The notes below the pieces were generated by a model, which was given only the letters and a program-made list of their open reading frames with translations, had not been told where the DNA came from and did no database searches. A stretch of DNA of 24,717 nucleotides from NCBI GenBank assembly GCA_003819975.1, contig RPPU01000005.1, positions 1 through 24,717 of the forward strand. Reading direction: 5' to 3'. Below, piece by piece: positions 24,072 through 24,717 of the stretch (within the stretch, counting starts at the first letter, position 1; every line of letters begins with the position of its first letter). This DNA is from Desulfobacteraceae bacterium. Its GTDB lineage: Bacteria > Desulfobacterota > DSM-4660 > Desulfatiglandales > HGW-15. The translations under genes were made by a program, and so were the position numbers.

Positions 24072-24717
24072 ATGTCATCAGCGTCTGATATCAAAATTAA
24101 TTTTTCCCCACTGGACCGTCCCTTACCGGAAAACGCAATCCTGATTATCGGAGCCGGTCATTTCGGCGAACGGGCTGTCCGCATGCTGAATGCCGGACCG
24201 CAAAAACCCTTGCTGGTTATTGATCGCGATGAAAACCAACTCGCAAAGATAAGCGATCTGAATGTCACTAAAGTTTTAGCCGATGGGGTTCAATTTCTTT
24301 CCGACCATTATGCTTGGATCAACCCTTCCAATATGATTGTCCCCGCCATTCCGGTTCATCTGGCCCTGGAATGGTTAAAACGCCATCTCCAGGAAAAACA
24401 TCAAGGGTATTATGTCAAACTGCTGCCGATTCCAAAAGAAACACCGACAGCCTTACCCCATACCTGGGATGGTCAGGACGGTTCTTTGCTGATTAGTTTT
24501 GCTGATTTTAAATGCCCGGATGATTGTCCCGAACCCGCCGAAGCTTGCACCGTGACCGGTGAACGCCGATCCAAGCCGCTGCATGCTTTACTGGCGGAAA
24601 TAAACCGGCCCGAATATGAAACTCATGTAATCGTGAGTCGCCAATTGGCTCCGGGCCTGGGCGGTTATGCCTTCGTTGAATTGCAGCGTCTGCTCCATAA
24701 AGTGCTTCGGGCTGAAA
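24072..24717 (+). CDS. Rossmann-fold (TrkA-N-like) protein, 3' end missing
   Basis: An open frame of 215 codons runs from ATG 24072 off the right edge. The N-terminus has a nucleotide-binding Rossmann motif, GAGHFG (27-32), and an acidic residue at the end of the second strand (D51 in LLVIDRDE), suggesting NAD(H) binding as in TrkA-N domains. A cysteine cluster follows, C148-P-D-D-C152-P-E-P and C159, which could bind metal or an iron-sulfur cluster. There is no membrane segment in the visible part. I recall similar proteins in deltaproteobacteria annotated loosely as potassium transport related; the function is unknown. The ribosome site is weak. Confidence 0.75.
   Translation, partial: MSSASDIKINFSPLDRPLPENAILIIGAGHFGERAVRMLNAGPQKPLLVIDRDENQLAKISDLNVTKVLADGVQFLSDHYAWINPSNMIVPAIPVHLALEWLKRHLQEKHQGYYVKLLPIPKETPTALPHTWDGQDGSLLISFADFKCPDDCPEPAEACTVTGERRSKPLHALLAEINRPEYETHVIVSRQLAPGLGGYAFVELQRLLHKVLRAE

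Overview
The window looks like a chromosomal stretch from a Gram-negative bacterium of the deltaproteobacterial (Desulfobacterota/Myxococcota-like) type. The grounds are a yqeY-dnaG-rpoD block, a C4 zinc-ribbon gene beside rnpB, an MglA-type GTPase with Roadblock partners, many PAS and sigma-54 signalling proteins, and tRNA genes with encoded CCA. The species cannot be named from sequence alone. The signalling cluster (about 2-15 kb) looks visibly more A+T rich than the dnaG/rpoD block.

Layout. 1-45: 5' half of tRNA-Pro(GGG) on the minus strand. 283-1638: an NtrC-family sigma-54 activator. 1639-2011: an A+T-rich regulatory region with a well-matched -24/-12 (sigma-54) promoter, overlapped by a sigma-70-like promoter and an 8-bp-arm palindrome. 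2012-15210: twelve plus-strand genes without a visible terminator between them, probably one operon. In order they are a sensorless histidine kinase, a Roadblock/LC7 protein, an MglA-like GTPase, an acidic protein, a small winged-helix-like protein, a zinc-ribbon/Cache/HAMP membrane protein, a DUF4388-like protein, a PAS-PAS-DHp protein lacking the kinase ATPase domain, a receiver-DUF4388-like protein, a second Roadblock-like protein, a hybrid histidine kinase, and a PilB/GspE-type ATPase with an extra N-terminal region. 15211-18135: an O-antigen-ligase-like gene and tRNA-Ala(CGC), bracketed by inverted copies of a repeat whose 93-bp core differs at one position. 18136-22379: yqeY, dnaG and rpoD. 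22533-24717: tRNA(CAT), the zinc-ribbon coiled-coil gene, rnpB (RNase P RNA) and the start of a Rossmann-fold gene that runs off the window.

How the parts may work together (inference). The activator at 283-1638 probably turns on the 13-kb cluster through the sigma-54 promoter. The cluster combines a Ras-like polarity switch (MglA plus Roadblock proteins), phosphorelay parts that are individually incomplete (a kinase without sensor, a sensor without ATPase domain, a membrane sensor without output), and a pilus or secretion assembly ATPase. The simplest reading is a signal-controlled polarity module acting on a type IV pilus or related machine. No pilus structural genes lie in the window, so this link is inferred, and this gene set is the best candidate here for an undescribed system.
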